A stretch of 64,000 nt of DNA, taken from the NCBI GenBank assembly GCA_017938925.1, contig JAGBAO010000001.1, positions 50,817-114,816 of the forward strand, given 5' to 3'. Below the pieces are notes generated by a model. It did not search any database. It was given only the letters and a program-made list of their open reading frames with translations, and was not told where the DNA came from. Below, piece after piece: positions 1 to 8,652 of this stretch. Source of the DNA: Bacteroidales bacterium. Lineage in GTDB: Bacteria > Bacteroidota > Bacteroidia > Bacteroidales > UBA932. Position 1 is the stretch's first letter. Every line of letters starts with the position of its first letter. The position numbers were made by a program, and so were the translations under genes.

Positions 1-420
1 GAAAGTACCCTTGATATCCTTGTAGCACTTTACGCTTGCCTCGTAAACTCCGAGTTCCTTGGCAGCCTCTGCTACAGTGATGTCCTTCTTGTCAACCTCG
101 ATACCAGCTGCTACGAGAGCCTCAGCGAGCTGAGCTGTAGTAACTGAACCGTAGATCTTGCCAGCCTCGCTTACCTTAGCTGAAACCTTCACAGTAGTCT
201 CAGCAAGCTTAGCTGCGAGAGCCTCTGCGTCAGCAACGAACTTGGCGATCTTGTGAGCCCTCTGACGGAGGTTCTCAGCAAGCACCTTCTTTGCAGAAGG
301 AGTCGCCATGATAGCGTAGCCCTGTGGGATAAGGTAGTTGACAGCGTATCCTGTCTTTACATTGACGATATCGTCTGCGTGGCCAAGGTTAGCCACATCT
401 TTCTTAAGAATAATCTCCAT
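1..420 (-). CDS. rplI: 50S ribosomal protein bL9 (C-terminus cut by window edge)
   Basis: Reading the minus strand from the ATG at 420 gives MEIILKKDVANLGHADDIV, the typical bL9 N-terminus, followed by the helical linker and the start of the C-terminal rRNA-binding domain. About 140 codons are present, so only roughly the last ten residues of a normal bL9 are missing at the window edge. It is the last gene of rpsF-rpsR-rplI. A Shine-Dalgarno core GGAGG (complement of 429-433) lies 8 bases before the ATG and just after the rpsR stop, so translation is probably coupled to rpsR. Structural protein of the large subunit, near the L1 stalk. Confidence 0.95.
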   Translation of the reverse strand, partial: MEIILKKDVANLGHADDIVNVKTGYAVNYLIPQGYAIMATPSAKKVLAENLRQRAHKIAKFVADAEALAAKLAETTVKVSAKVSEAGKIYGSVTTAQLAEALVAAGIEVDKKDITVAEAAKELGVYEASVKCYKDIKGTF

Positions 421-436
421 ATTGCTGTCCTCCTTA

Positions 437-703
437 TTATTTCAAAAGGTCTGTTACGTATGGAAGAAGTGCAAGATGTCTTGCTCTCTTCACTGCCTGA
501 GCCACCTTTCTCTGGAACTTGAGTGAAGTACCTGTGAGACGACGAGGAAGGATCTTACCCTGCTCGTTGAGGAATCTCTTGAGGAACTCAGCGTCCTTGT
601 AATCTACATACTTGATACCAGCCTTCTTGAAACGGCAGTATTTCTTCTTTCTAACCTCTACTGTAGGAGGGTTGAGATAACGGATTTCATTGTTCTGTGC
701 CAT
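437..703 (-). CDS. rpsR: 30S ribosomal protein bS18
   Basis: An 88-residue basic protein with the bS18 core ([20 protein letters not shown], then [20 protein letters not shown]). bS18 pairs with bS6 on the 30S platform; the operon order rpsF-rpsR-rplI fits. The rpsF stop overlaps the Shine-Dalgarno of rpsR (TAAGGAGGA, complement of 711-719), which indicates coupled translation. A clear Shine-Dalgarno is notable in Bacteroidota, where bS6, bS18 and bS21 are known in Flavobacterium to help occlude the anti-Shine-Dalgarno of 16S rRNA. Confidence 0.97.
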   Translation of the reverse strand: MAQNNEIRYLNPPTVEVRKKKYCRFKKAGIKYVDYKDAEFLKRFLNEQGKILPRRLTGTSLKFQRKVAQAVKRARHLALLPYVTDLLK

Positions 704-716
704 AATTCAGTCCTCC

Positions 717-1055
717 TTATTTAGCCTGTTTGTTAGCCCTTCTCTTCTCAGCGTAAGCAACTGCGTGCTTGTCCATAGCGAAAGTGAGGAATCGCATGAT
801 TCTCTCATCGCGACGATACTGAGTCTCGAGTCTTGCGATCACCTGAGTGTCAGCCTTGAACTCGATCATGTAATAGAATCCTGTGGTCTTCTTCTGGATA
901 GGGTAAGCGAGCTGACGCAGACCCCAATCCTCCTCGTACACGATCTCACCGCCCTTTGAAACGATGTAGTCAGTGTACTTCTTTACCGCTTCCTTCATCT
1001 GAGCTTCAGACAAAACGGGAGTTGCAATGAAAACGGTTTCGTACTGTTTGATCAT
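717..1055 (-). CDS. rpsF: 30S ribosomal protein bS6
   Basis: A 112-residue protein beginning [20 protein letters not shown], with the bS6 ferredoxin-like fold signature including [18 protein letters not shown] in the middle and [12 protein letters not shown] near the end. First gene of the operon with rpsR and rplI; ssb/priB is absent between rpsF and rpsR. The ATG is preceded by an A/T-rich stretch without Shine-Dalgarno, unlike the two downstream genes. A promoter and a possible autoregulatory hairpin lie upstream. Confidence 0.97.
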   Translation of the reverse strand: MIKQYETVFIATPVLSEAQMKEAVKKYTDYIVSKGGEIVYEEDWGLRQLAYPIQKKTTGFYYMIEFKADTQVIARLETQYRRDERIMRFLTFAMDKHAVAYAEKRRANKQAK

Positions 1056-1088
1056 TTTGTTTGTAATTAATTGTTTAATAATAATTTG

Positions 1089-1157
1089 CGCCCATCCGCG
1101 AAAACAAAATTCCGCAAATGGGCTGCAAATATAGGAATAAATCTTTAATTATCAAAG
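1089..1157 (-). promoter_or_regulatory. rpsF operon promoter and leader hairpin
   Basis: On the minus strand TTTG (complement of 1153-1156) and TATATTTGC (complement of 1125-1133) sit 19 bases apart, matching the Bacteroidota -33/-7 promoter. Transcription would start near 1119-1123. Immediately downstream an inverted repeat (GCCCATttGCG ... CGCggATGGGC, 1089-1122) would form a hairpin at the very 5' end of the mRNA. rpsF leaders in many bacteria bind the S6:S18 complex, so this could be an autoregulatory site; that role is inference. Confidence 0.6.
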
Positions 1158-1191
1158 CCTTTCCGGAAATTTCCGGACCGGCCTCTGTAGG

Positions 1192-1713
1192 CTACTCAGC
1201 CGTAGCAAGAGGTGAAGGAGTGTTGTAGGTACGGGCTGCAAGCTCCTTATCGAGCATATACATGCCATACTTGTTTCCTTCCACAGCTTCGGTAGCCGCG
1301 ATCATGTCGCGTGCAGACTCTTCTTCCTCGACCTGCTCGTCGATGAACCAGTTCAGACGGCTGATCGAAGCATAGTCCTTGTCGTCGTTTGCGATGACTG
1401 CAAGATTGTGGATCAGCGCCGTCACCTTCTTCTCGTGCTCAAGAGTCTGCTTGAACATGTCCAGAACAGAGTCCCATGTCGAAGGGACAGCCTCGATAGG
1501 AAGGAGTTCCACCTTCGCGTCACGTGAATTCAGATAGTTCATGAAGATGCGTGCATGATCCTGCTCCTCCTTGAACTGGACGAAGAACCAGTTTGCCACT
1601 CCCTTATATCCCTTTGCCTCTGCATCGAGAGACATTGCGAGGTAAAGATATGCTGACCAGAGCTCGGCATTCACCTGAGCATTGATCGCCTGATGTAATT
1701 TTGTACTCAACAT
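1192..1713 (-). CDS. ftnA: Ferritin (FtnA type)
   Basis: I chose the ATG at 1713 because GGAGG lies 8 bases before it; a longer in-frame start at 1764 has no such support. The 173-residue product MLSTKLHQAINAQVNAEL has ferroxidase-centre residues in the expected places: the glutamate of NAELWSAYLYLA, the E..H pair in KEEQDHARIF, and the acidic EQVEEEESARDM helix. It should form a 24-subunit cage storing iron(III) in the cytoplasm and protecting against Fenton chemistry. It sits 52 bases after the pepD stop on the same strand, so the two may be co-transcribed. No haem-binding or Dps features are seen. Confidence 0.93.
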   Translation of the reverse strand: MLSTKLHQAINAQVNAELWSAYLYLAMSLDAEAKGYKGVANWFFVQFKEEQDHARIFMNYLNSRDAKVELLPIEAVPSTWDSVLDMFKQTLEHEKKVTALIHNLAVIANDDKDYASISRLNWFIDEQVEEEESARDMIAATEAVEGNKYGMYMLDKELAARTYNTPSPLATAE

Positions 1714-1765
1714 AATTTTGTCCTCCAATTTTGATTTTAACGGTTGCTGCTTAGCAACAATCATA

Positions 1766-3247
1766 CTATTTCACAGGAATGTTTTCAAGGACCGCCTTGA
1801 GGAACTCCCAGCATTTTGCAACAGAAGGGATATTTGCACGCTCGTCAGGGCTGTGAGGGCTCATGAGGGTAGGACCGCATGAAACCATGTCCCAGTGCGG
1901 ATATGCTCCGCTGAGGATACCGCACTCAAGTCCCGCGTGGATAGCCATGACGGCCGGCTCCTTGCCGTAGAGGTCGTTATACACCTTCTTCATTGTGGCG
2001 AGGATCGCTGAATCCGGATTCGGAGCCCAGCCTGAATATCCGCCTGCAAATGAGGTCTGGATTCCGGCAAGTGCAAACACCGCCTCGAACTTCTGAGCAA
2101 GAGCCTCCTTTGCAGTGTCCACAGAACTTCTCATGAGAGTCTTGACAGAGAACTCACCTCCTTCTATCTTGACCATCGCGAGGTTGTTCGAAGTCTCCAC
2201 GAGGCCAGCCATCTCGCTGCTCATGCGCTCCACTCCGTCAGGACATGCGATTATAGCACGTACAAATCTGAGGGCATCCGCCTCAGGAACATACTTGCAC
2301 TCGTCACCACCGCAGCAGCACTCGCCTTCCGCGCATTCGTAAGGCTTGAAGATGAATTCCGAATCAGGATCGGTACCGGCATACTCAGCCTTGATTTCCG
2401 CAGCAACGCGGTCGAACACCTTCTGAGCATCAGCAAGTTTCTCTGCAGGAACATATACCGTAGCGAATGCCTCTCGAGGAATCGCATTGCGGAGTGTACC
2501 GCCTTCCAGGTCGAGGAGCTTCACGTCGGCCTCGGTCATAAGAGCGTAAAGGATGCGGGCAGCAAGCTTGTTGGCGTTGCCTCTGTAAAGAATGATATCC
2601 ATACCCGAGTGACCGCCCTTGAATCCCTTCACTGCAAGCGAGTAGCAGAGCCAGCTCTTGTCATATTCAGCAGGAACGTAAGTCGCGGTTGCCGAAGCGT
2701 CCAGACCGCCGGCACAGCCCACATAAAGCTCTCCCTCTGTCTCCGAGTCGAGGTTGATGAGGATGTCACCCTGGAGAAGGCCTGGCTTGAGGGCGTTAGC
2801 ACCTGTCATTCCGGTCTCTTCGTCCACTGTGATGAGGAGTTCTACAGGTCCGTGCTTGAGATTGTCGGACTCAAGGACAGCCATACCCATGGCCACGCCA
2901 AGTCCGTTGTCGGCACCGAGGGTGGTACCCTTGGCCTTCACCCACTCGCCGTCGATCCATGTCTGGATAGGGTCCTTCTCGAAATCATGGACAGTGTCGG
3001 CATTCTTCTGAGGGACCATGTCGATATGGCCCTGAAGGATTACACCCTTCATGTTCTCGCAGCCAGGGGTTGCAGGCTTGCGGATGACGATGTTTCCGAT
3101 CTCGTCCTTGATGGTCTCAAGTCCATGGGACACGCCCCAGTTATACATATATTCAACTGCAAGTTCCTCGTGCTTTGACGGACGAGGGATCTGAGTCAAT
3201 GCGTAAAAGTTCTTCCACACTATCTGTGGATCAAGATTCTGAATCAT
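1766..3247 (-). CDS. pepD: Aminoacyl-histidine dipeptidase (M20C, PepD)
   Basis: A 493-residue cytosolic metallopeptidase of the M20 family that cleaves Xaa-His and other dipeptides. Visible metal-site motifs are QGHIDMVPQ (H74), LGADNGLG (D113), VDEETGMTG (E143/E144), and GGHSGMD near 211, with a final GLECG segment and a late histidine in the C-terminal catalytic lobe. Length matches the family. Oddity: the dimerisation domain carries a cysteine cluster (C305, C310-C312, C317) not usual for PepD. Next gene downstream is ferritin. Family assignment is secure; substrate range is inferred. Confidence 0.93.
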   Translation of the reverse strand: MIQNLDPQIVWKNFYALTQIPRPSKHEELAVEYMYNWGVSHGLETIKDEIGNIVIRKPATPGCENMKGVILQGHIDMVPQKNADTVHDFEKDPIQTWIDGEWVKAKGTTLGADNGLGVAMGMAVLESDNLKHGPVELLITVDEETGMTGANALKPGLLQGDILINLDSETEGELYVGCAGGLDASATATYVPAEYDKSWLCYSLAVKGFKGGHSGMDIILYRGNANKLAARILYALMTEADVKLLDLEGGTLRNAIPREAFATVYVPAEKLADAQKVFDRVAAEIKAEYAGTDPDSEFIFKPYECAEGECCCGGDECKYVPEADALRFVRAIIACPDGVERMSSEMAGLVETSNNLAMVKIEGGEFSVKTLMRSSVDTAKEALAQKFEAVFALAGIQTSFAGGYSGWAPNPDSAILATMKKVYNDLYGKEPAVMAIHAGLECGILSGAYPHWDMVSCGPTLMSPHSPDERANIPSVAKCWEFLKAVLENIPVK

Positions 3248-3259
3248 AATGGTTATTGT

Positions 3260-4336
3260 TTATTTAAGTATCACATTCACCGGAAGGGAACTTTCCTGAC
3301 CGAGCTGATATACAGGAATACGGGTCTGAAGTACAGCATTGCCGGAATCGATCAGTTTCACAGAGCATATCGCCGGAATACGGAAATACGCCTCCACAGG
3401 CTTCGCTACGGCCTTCACTTCCTCCGCCGTCACCTGGGGCTGCATGAACTTCTGAGGCACAAGTTCCAGCACGACCGGCCTTCCGGACATATTGTCGGCC
3501 GGCACAAGACCGGCAGTGTCAGACAGGCGGAAAGCTATATACATCTGGCTTTCACGTTTCGGATCCGGCACAATCTCGAATCTCTTGACCTGGGTCTGAT
3601 ATTCCGAATAGCCGGTGAACAAGGTCATATATTCCTTTTCCAGCCTTGTAAGTTCTTCAATGGCAGCACCCATGGCCTCGCCGCTATACGTCGCATCCGT
3701 GTCTCCTGTCACTATCTGCAGCCTCTTCTCGCGAAGCTTGAGGATCATGTCGGCAGTCTCGGCCGCTCTTTTCTCAGGGGACTTTTCCACCACCATATTC
3801 TGCTGCACCGACACCTTATTATACATAGATTCCTTCTTTTCGTTACGGTACAGCGTGGTGGATTCCGACGTCAGGTTGGAAGTCACGCCGTTTGCAGAGA
3901 AATCCCCCCTGGTCTCCACAGGGAAACGCCAGATGGATTCGTCCGCGAAATTGGCATCAGCAAATGAAATGAGTCCTTCGGCAGAGAGTTTAAGGAAGGT
4001 CGCGTCAATTGTTCCCTTCTTCACATTCACGGTATACCTTCGGCTCTGGTCAGCCTCCACATAAGGAGCGATCTTCACCTGAGTGAGCTGGAAGGTGGTT
4101 TCATCCTTCTGACCTGCCTTGATTCCGAGATATTTCTCCGCATATTTCGCATACGGGCCTGCATAGAATTTCTCCTGGACAGCCTCCACCTCAAGAGTGA
4201 TGGTTGTCGAAGGTAGTGAATAGGTCAGAAATCCCTGAGGGTCCTCACCCTTCTTCTGTGCAGCCGCCGACAGGGAAACCGTCAGCACGGCAGCAAGAGT
4301 AAAAAGTCTTGAAAGCATATTCATATTCTTCATCAT
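3260..4336 (-). CDS. DUF4831 family exported protein
   Basis: I use the ATG at 4336 (preceded by AAGGAAA) rather than an upstream in-frame ATG that would overlap the acyltransferase gene. The 358-residue product begins MMKNMNMLSRLF and has a clear signal peptide ending around SLSAAAQ. The rest is beta-rich with repeated hydrophobic/acidic patches and resembles the Bacteroidota-specific DUF4831 family, whose function is unknown. It starts 7 bases after the acyltransferase stop, so both are likely in one operon driven by the promoter near 5280, suggesting an envelope role. Confidence 0.75.
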   Translation of the reverse strand: MMKNMNMLSRLFTLAAVLTVSLSAAAQKKGEDPQGFLTYSLPSTTITLEVEAVQEKFYAGPYAKYAEKYLGIKAGQKDETTFQLTQVKIAPYVEADQSRRYTVNVKKGTIDATFLKLSAEGLISFADANFADESIWRFPVETRGDFSANGVTSNLTSESTTLYRNEKKESMYNKVSVQQNMVVEKSPEKRAAETADMILKLREKRLQIVTGDTDATYSGEAMGAAIEELTRLEKEYMTLFTGYSEYQTQVKRFEIVPDPKRESQMYIAFRLSDTAGLVPADNMSGRPVVLELVPQKFMQPQVTAEEVKAVAKPVEAYFRIPAICSVKLIDSGNAVLQTRIPVYQLGQESSLPVNVILK

Positions 4337-4343
4337 ATTTTCC

Positions 4344-5264
4344 TTATTTCCAACGTTTATGAGACCACAGCCAGTTTGCAGGAGTCTCATTCAGTTCCTC
4401 CTGCAGGAGGTCGTAATACTTCCTGAGAATCTCCTCCGGAGTCATCCTGGAGGCATCCTCGCAGATAGGGATGAAAGTCATCTCGTAATGTCCGCGCTCC
4501 ACCCTCTTCATCTTCATATATACCACAGCATGAGCCAGCTTGCATGCCACTCCCATACTTCCTATCATGGCATTTGTCGGCTGATGCATGAACTCTCCTA
4601 TCGGATACTTTCCGGCGCCCTTGTACGGTGCCTGATCTGCAGGATATATGTACAGGCACTTGCGGTCCTTGTTCGCAATGGAGAAACGGAGGATGTTCTT
4701 CGACTCCACTTCACATTCCGTACCCACGAGCTCCAGCGGAGCGATCCTGTTCAGGGCAAACACCCTGTCTGATATCTCGCTGGACATCTTCTTATAGACC
4801 ACATATATCTCCTTTTCCGAAAAGGCCAGCCTGCCACCGTCCTCCGAATCATAGCCCGGAAGGCCACCGAGGAGTTCCCAGTTGCCGCAGTGGGTGCTCA
4901 GGAGGGTCACGCTCGGAGCCTTGTCATACAGCTCGGACAGAGCATTGATGTTGGTCAGCCTCACGATTCCCTGCTTTCTCAGACGGTCATACGAACTGCC
5001 GCCAAACCATATGAACTCGGCGACAAGCTCACCGAGATGGCGGTAGAAGTCCTTGTATATCTGCTTTATCTCCTTGTATTTCTTATCGGGGAAGGCACGT
5101 GAAAGATTGACCCACACGACATCGGACCTGTAACGCAACACACTGCCGGCCAGCCACGAAAGCACATCACCCATAAAGTAATGGAATCGTAGCGGCAACT
5201 TCGACAGAAGCACTATAAGCACTCTGAATGTCTTCACCCAAAACGTCTTCATATCCGTTTTCAT
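4344..5264 (-). CDS. Lipid A biosynthesis-type (LpxL/HtrB-like) acyltransferase
   Basis: About 306 residues from the ATG at 5264, which lies 11 bases after the -7 box; a start at 5252 is also possible. The N-terminus has a hydrophobic anchor (VLIVLLSKLPLRFHYFMG). The acyltransferase motif HCGNWE is of the HX4E kind seen in LpxL/HtrB, followed by YPADQAPYKG and a final WLWSHKRWK, typical for the family. The enzyme transfers an acyl chain to a lipid A precursor at the inner membrane. It heads a two-gene unit with the DUF4831 gene. Exact acyl position is not deducible. Confidence 0.87.
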   Translation of the reverse strand: MKTDMKTFWVKTFRVLIVLLSKLPLRFHYFMGDVLSWLAGSVLRYRSDVVWVNLSRAFPDKKYKEIKQIYKDFYRHLGELVAEFIWFGGSSYDRLRKQGIVRLTNINALSELYDKAPSVTLLSTHCGNWELLGGLPGYDSEDGGRLAFSEKEIYVVYKKMSSEISDRVFALNRIAPLELVGTECEVESKNILRFSIANKDRKCLYIYPADQAPYKGAGKYPIGEFMHQPTNAMIGSMGVACKLAHAVVYMKMKRVERGHYEMTFIPICEDASRMTPEEILRKYYDLLQEELNETPANWLWSHKRWK

Positions 5265-5274
5265 ATTCAAACAA

Positions 5275-5302
5275 GCAAATATAAGAATTTTTCTTATCTT
5301 TG
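5275..5302. promoter_or_regulatory. Divergent promoters for acyltransferase and POT transporter
   Basis: Two -7 boxes face away from each other: TATATTTGC on minus (complement of 5275-5283) for the acyltransferase and TATCTTTG on plus (5295-5302) for the transporter. Only 11 bases separate them, so the upstream parts of the two promoters overlap. Clear -33 boxes are not visible for either. Confidence 0.6.
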
Positions 5303-5343
5303 CCAGCTGTGGAATTACTAACAACTAAATAATCTATCACATT

Positions 5344-7014
5344 ATGTTCAAAGGTCAACCAAAAGGACTCTTCGCCCTGGCCCTTGCCAACACAGGTGAG
5401 CGCTTCGGCTACTACACAATGCTGGCCATCTTCCTCCTGTTCATCCAGGCGAAATTCGGCTTCAGTGCGGCAGCAGCCACCCAGATTTATTCAATATTCC
5501 TTGCAGGAGTATATTTCATGCCTCTGATCGGAGGTATCCTCGCTGACAAGATCGGCTATGGAAAGTGCGTCACCCTCGGTATCGGCGTGATGTTCCTCGG
5601 CTACCTCTGTCTGGCAATCCCTACCGGAGCCAACACAGCTGGTCTGATGCTCATGTTCGGCGCCCTGACGCTGATCGCAATCGGAACAGGTCTGTTCAAG
5701 GGTAACCTCCAGGTTATGGTAGGTAACCTCTATGATGATCCTAAGTATGCAGCAAAGCGAGACTCTGCATTCAGCCTCTTCTACATGGCAATCAACATCG
5801 GAGCGATGTTCGCCCCTTCCATGGCAAAGGCGATGACCAACTTCGCTCTCGGCAAGGCAAATCTCGTGTATAACGCAAACATCCCTGCTCTGGCTCATCA
5901 GGTGATGGACGGCACCATTTCTGCTGAAAACCTCACAAGACTTGAGGGACTCGCAGCCACAATGCCGGGTGCTGCAGGAATGGACATGGCGACTTTCGCT
6001 CCATTCTACATCGAGAAACTTTCTACCGCATACAACTACGGATTCGCTGTGGCTTGCGTATCCCTGATCCTTTCAGTGGCAATCTACTTCTGCTGCCGTC
6101 CTTGGTTCAAGCACACTGAGGCAAGCGCAAAGCAGGCCAAGGCAGCAAACCCTGCAGCTGAGGTTGTGGAACTCACTCCAGCTCAGACAAAGAGCCGTGT
6201 GACAGCCCTCCTCTTCGTCTTCGCAGTGGTTATCTTCTTCTGGATGGCATTCCATCAGAACGGTGCGACCATGACACTCTTCGCACGCGACTACACTGCC
6301 AATGCAGTTGAAGGCGGACTCAGAATCGGATTCAACATCTGGTGCCTCGCCCTCATCGCGATTTCAATCTACACCCTCTTCAGCACATTCCAGTCTGAGA
6401 CAAAGAAGGGCAAGCTCACCTCAGGCATCGCAACCCTCGTTCTCTGGGGACTTGCAGCGGCACTCTACCTCAGAATGCCGGCGGTTGTGAACATCCTCCC
6501 TTCTGACTTCCAGCAGTTCAACCCGTTCTATGTGGTGGCACTGACTCCGGTTTCACTTGCAATCTTCAGCGCCCTGGCAAACAAGGGCAAGGAGCCTTCT
6601 GCACCTCGCAAGATAGGTCTCGGAATGTTCGTAGCGGCGGCAGGATTCCTTATCCTTACCCTCGGCTCGATGGGACTTGCTTCACCTAAGGAACTCGGCG
6701 GAACAGTAAGCCCTGACCTCGTGTCACCATCATGGCTGATATCGACTTACCTCGTGCTCACATTCGCAGAGCTTCTCCTTTCTCCGATGGGTATCTCATT
6801 CGTGTCAAAGGTGGCTCCTCCTAAGTACAAGGGTATGATGATGGGTGGCTGGTTCGCTGCAACCGCAATCGGAAACTACCTCGTATCCGTTCCTGGCCTC
6901 CTTTGGATGAGAATTCCGCTCTGGTCTATCTGGACAGTGCTCATCGCTATCTGCGTCGTATCAGGAGTCTTCATGTTCGCTAACATGAAAAAGATCGAGG
7001 CTGCTACGGAGTAG
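5344..7014 (+). CDS. POT/PTR family proton-dependent oligopeptide transporter
   Basis: A 556-residue protein of the major facilitator superfamily with about 12-14 hydrophobic segments. The N-terminus GLFALALANTGERFGYYTML corresponds to the POT helix-1 signature; the second glutamate and arginine (ER) of the ExxER proton-coupling motif are present but the first glutamate is asparagine here. GGILADKIGYGK is the MFS loop 2-3 motif, and DDPKYAAKRDSAFSLFYMAINIG is the POT signature region. Predicted to import di- and tripeptides at the inner membrane. Followed by a strong hairpin terminator. Confidence 0.9.
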   Translation: MFKGQPKGLFALALANTGERFGYYTMLAIFLLFIQAKFGFSAAAATQIYSIFLAGVYFMPLIGGILADKIGYGKCVTLGIGVMFLGYLCLAIPTGANTAGLMLMFGALTLIAIGTGLFKGNLQVMVGNLYDDPKYAAKRDSAFSLFYMAINIGAMFAPSMAKAMTNFALGKANLVYNANIPALAHQVMDGTISAENLTRLEGLAATMPGAAGMDMATFAPFYIEKLSTAYNYGFAVACVSLILSVAIYFCCRPWFKHTEASAKQAKAANPAAEVVELTPAQTKSRVTALLFVFAVVIFFWMAFHQNGATMTLFARDYTANAVEGGLRIGFNIWCLALIAISIYTLFSTFQSETKKGKLTSGIATLVLWGLAAALYLRMPAVVNILPSDFQQFNPFYVVALTPVSLAIFSALANKGKEPSAPRKIGLGMFVAAAGFLILTLGSMGLASPKELGGTVSPDLVSPSWLISTYLVLTFAELLLSPMGISFVSKVAPPKYKGMMMGGWFAATAIGNYLVSVPGLLWMRIPLWSIWTVLIAICVVSGVFMFANMKKIEAATE

Positions 7015-7060
7015 TACACCAGCGCAACACATAACAGTTTGTATATCAGACTGTTCGCAG

Positions 7061-7097
7061 CATGTCCTGCCTTCCACGGAAGGCAGGACATGTCTTT
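7061..7097 (+). terminator. Terminator after POT transporter
   Basis: A perfect 15-base inverted repeat (7061-7075 and 7078-7092) with a 2-base centre, followed by TCTTTATT. Lies 47 bases after the transporter stop. Confidence 0.85.
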
Positions 7098-7154
7098 ATT
7101 CAACTCACCATCAACGACTTACGCACCACGCTTTTTTCATTGCAACGATTTTCC

Positions 7155-7162
7155 TATCTTTG
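7155..7162 (+). promoter_or_regulatory. -7 box for TIGR02757 gene
   Basis: TATCTTTG ends 9 bases before the ATG at 7172, so the transcript would be leaderless or nearly so. Confidence 0.55.
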
Positions 7163-7171
7163 TAGGTTACT

Positions 7172-7873
7172 ATGGAAGAAGCATTGAAAGAAACCCTGAT
7201 CGGATGGGCGGAAGAATATAACCATCCCAAGTATTTCCAGGAAGACCCGATAATCTTCCCCACCGAGTTTGCGCGCAGGCTACAGGCTGGGCAGGCGTCG
7301 CTGGCTGACGTGGAGATTGCCGCACTCCTGGCCGCACATCTGGCATGGGGGCGCAGGGCGATGATCGTGCGGGACTGCGGAAGGATGTTCGACGAGATGC
7401 AGTGGCGGCCGTATGACTATGTGATGAGCGGAGAGTACAGGAATGAGGATGTCAGCCTGCACAGGACCATCAAGTGGAGCGAGTTTGCCGGAATCTGCGG
7501 AAGACTCCGCGGAATATATTCCGAGATGGAGAGTTTGGAAGGTCTGTCGGACATGGATTTCAGATGCAGGGTCTTCGGGCAGAAGGAAGACAGGAAGGCC
7601 CCTAACAAGAAGATAAGCATGATGCGAAGATGGATGGTCAGGGACGACGGCAAGGTGGATCTGGGACTATGGAGGAATTCGCAGAAGACCGACCTGATCC
7701 TGCCGCTGGACGTGCATGTGTATGATCAGGCAACTGCGCTCGGACTGACGGAAAGGAAGCAGAAGGACATCGTGACGGCGCGTCAGATCACGGATGTCTT
7801 CAAGGAAATATGGCCGGAGGACCCCTGCAAGGGCGACTTTGCCCTTTTCGGATACGGAGTGACACATATGTAA
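7172..7873 (+). CDS. TIGR02757 (DUF2400) family protein
   Basis: A 233-residue soluble protein resembling the Bacteroidota-conserved TIGR02757 family: an N-terminal helical region with DPIIFPTEFARR, the AALLAAHLAWGRRAMI helix, a central KKISMMRRWMVR segment, and LILPLDVHVYDQATALG followed by a C-terminal ALFGYGVTHM. The family is uncharacterised; its LDVHVYDQA region and helical make-up recall helix-hairpin-helix DNA glycosylases but I cannot show catalytic residues. Single gene with its own promoter, upstream of a zeta-like kinase. Confidence 0.75.
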   Translation: MEEALKETLIGWAEEYNHPKYFQEDPIIFPTEFARRLQAGQASLADVEIAALLAAHLAWGRRAMIVRDCGRMFDEMQWRPYDYVMSGEYRNEDVSLHRTIKWSEFAGICGRLRGIYSEMESLEGLSDMDFRCRVFGQKEDRKAPNKKISMMRRWMVRDDGKVDLGLWRNSQKTDLILPLDVHVYDQATALGLTERKQKDIVTARQITDVFKEIWPEDPCKGDFALFGYGVTHM

Positions 7874-8004
7874 CCATTAAAAATTTCCAGAAATTTTGGG
7901 AGAGCAAGGCGTGAGAGGAGGATGAACAGCAGCAACCTGTTGGTTGTGAGGATTCAGACGACAAGCGACAACGCAGCTATCGCAAAATTTATAAATTTTT
8001 GATT
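7874..8004. other. Intergenic segment bounded by two A/T palindromes
   Basis: The gap between the TIGR02757 and zeta-like genes is bounded by two palindromes, AAAATTTCCAGAAATTTT (7880-7897) and AAAATTTATAAATTTT (7984-7999). The 86 bases between have no plausible gene and are purine-rich on plus (GAGAGGAGGATGAACAGCAG within). The layout resembles a small dispersed repeat, but only one copy is in this window. Confidence 0.35.
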
Positions 8005-8622
8005 ATGCCAAGACTATATATAATATCAGGATGCAACGGAGCCGGAAAGACCACCGCCTCCTACACAATGCTGCCGGAAATGCTGGATTGCAGCGAATTC
8101 GTGAACTCGGACGAGTTCGCGAAGGGTCTGTCACCTTTCCAGCCGGAAAAGGCCTCCATCCAGGCCGGAAGATACATGATTGCCAAGACCAGATATCTTC
8201 TCAAGAAGAGACTCGATTTCGGAATCGAGACAACTCTTGCGACCAGGACCATTCTCAAGACAGTGAAGATGGCCCAGGCTGCGGGATACACCGTGACTCT
8301 GCTGTATTTCTGGCTGAACTCCCCGGAACTTGCAATAGAAAGGGTCAAGGCCAGAGTGGAGGCAGGAGGGCATAACATTCCGGAGGAGACCATAAGGAGA
8401 AGATATAAGGTCGGCATTGATTATTTCTTCCATGACTATGCTCCGATCTGCGAGAGATGGATCCTGGCAGACAATTCGCAGATACCTTTCCGCGTGATAG
8501 CAGAGGGTTCAAAACTGGACCTGATCAACATCAAGGACAGGGAGACATACGAGAAGATCAGAAAGATCGCCCAGGAGACCCACAGATATGCAGAGGAAAA
8601 AGGAGAGATGCTTTCTCTCTAA
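8005..8622 (+). CDS. Zeta toxin-like P-loop kinase
   Basis: A 205-residue protein starting MPRLYIISGCNGAGKTT: Walker A GCNGAGKTT at residues 9-17. The FVNSDEFAKGLSPFQP segment and FGIETTLATRT match the zeta-toxin/polynucleotide-kinase-like family (chromosomal zeta-like proteins of 190-210 residues). Zeta toxins phosphorylate UDP-N-acetylglucosamine, but isolated chromosomal relatives may be metabolite kinases. There is no small epsilon-type antitoxin gene beside it. I use the ATG at 8005; an in-frame TTG two codons upstream is less likely. Next gene is tldD, 30 bases downstream. Confidence 0.8.
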   Translation: MPRLYIISGCNGAGKTTASYTMLPEMLDCSEFVNSDEFAKGLSPFQPEKASIQAGRYMIAKTRYLLKKRLDFGIETTLATRTILKTVKMAQAAGYTVTLLYFWLNSPELAIERVKARVEAGGHNIPEETIRRRYKVGIDYFFHDYAPICERWILADNSQIPFRVIAEGSKLDLINIKDRETYEKIRKIAQETHRYAEEKGEMLSL

Positions 8623-8652
8623 GGAGGCGGGCGTGAACAACACATTGAAGGC

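Noticed and set aside
8005-8622. Zeta-epsilon toxin-antitoxin pair
   Set aside because: No epsilon-like small gene on either side; the neighbours are metabolic or proteolytic genes.
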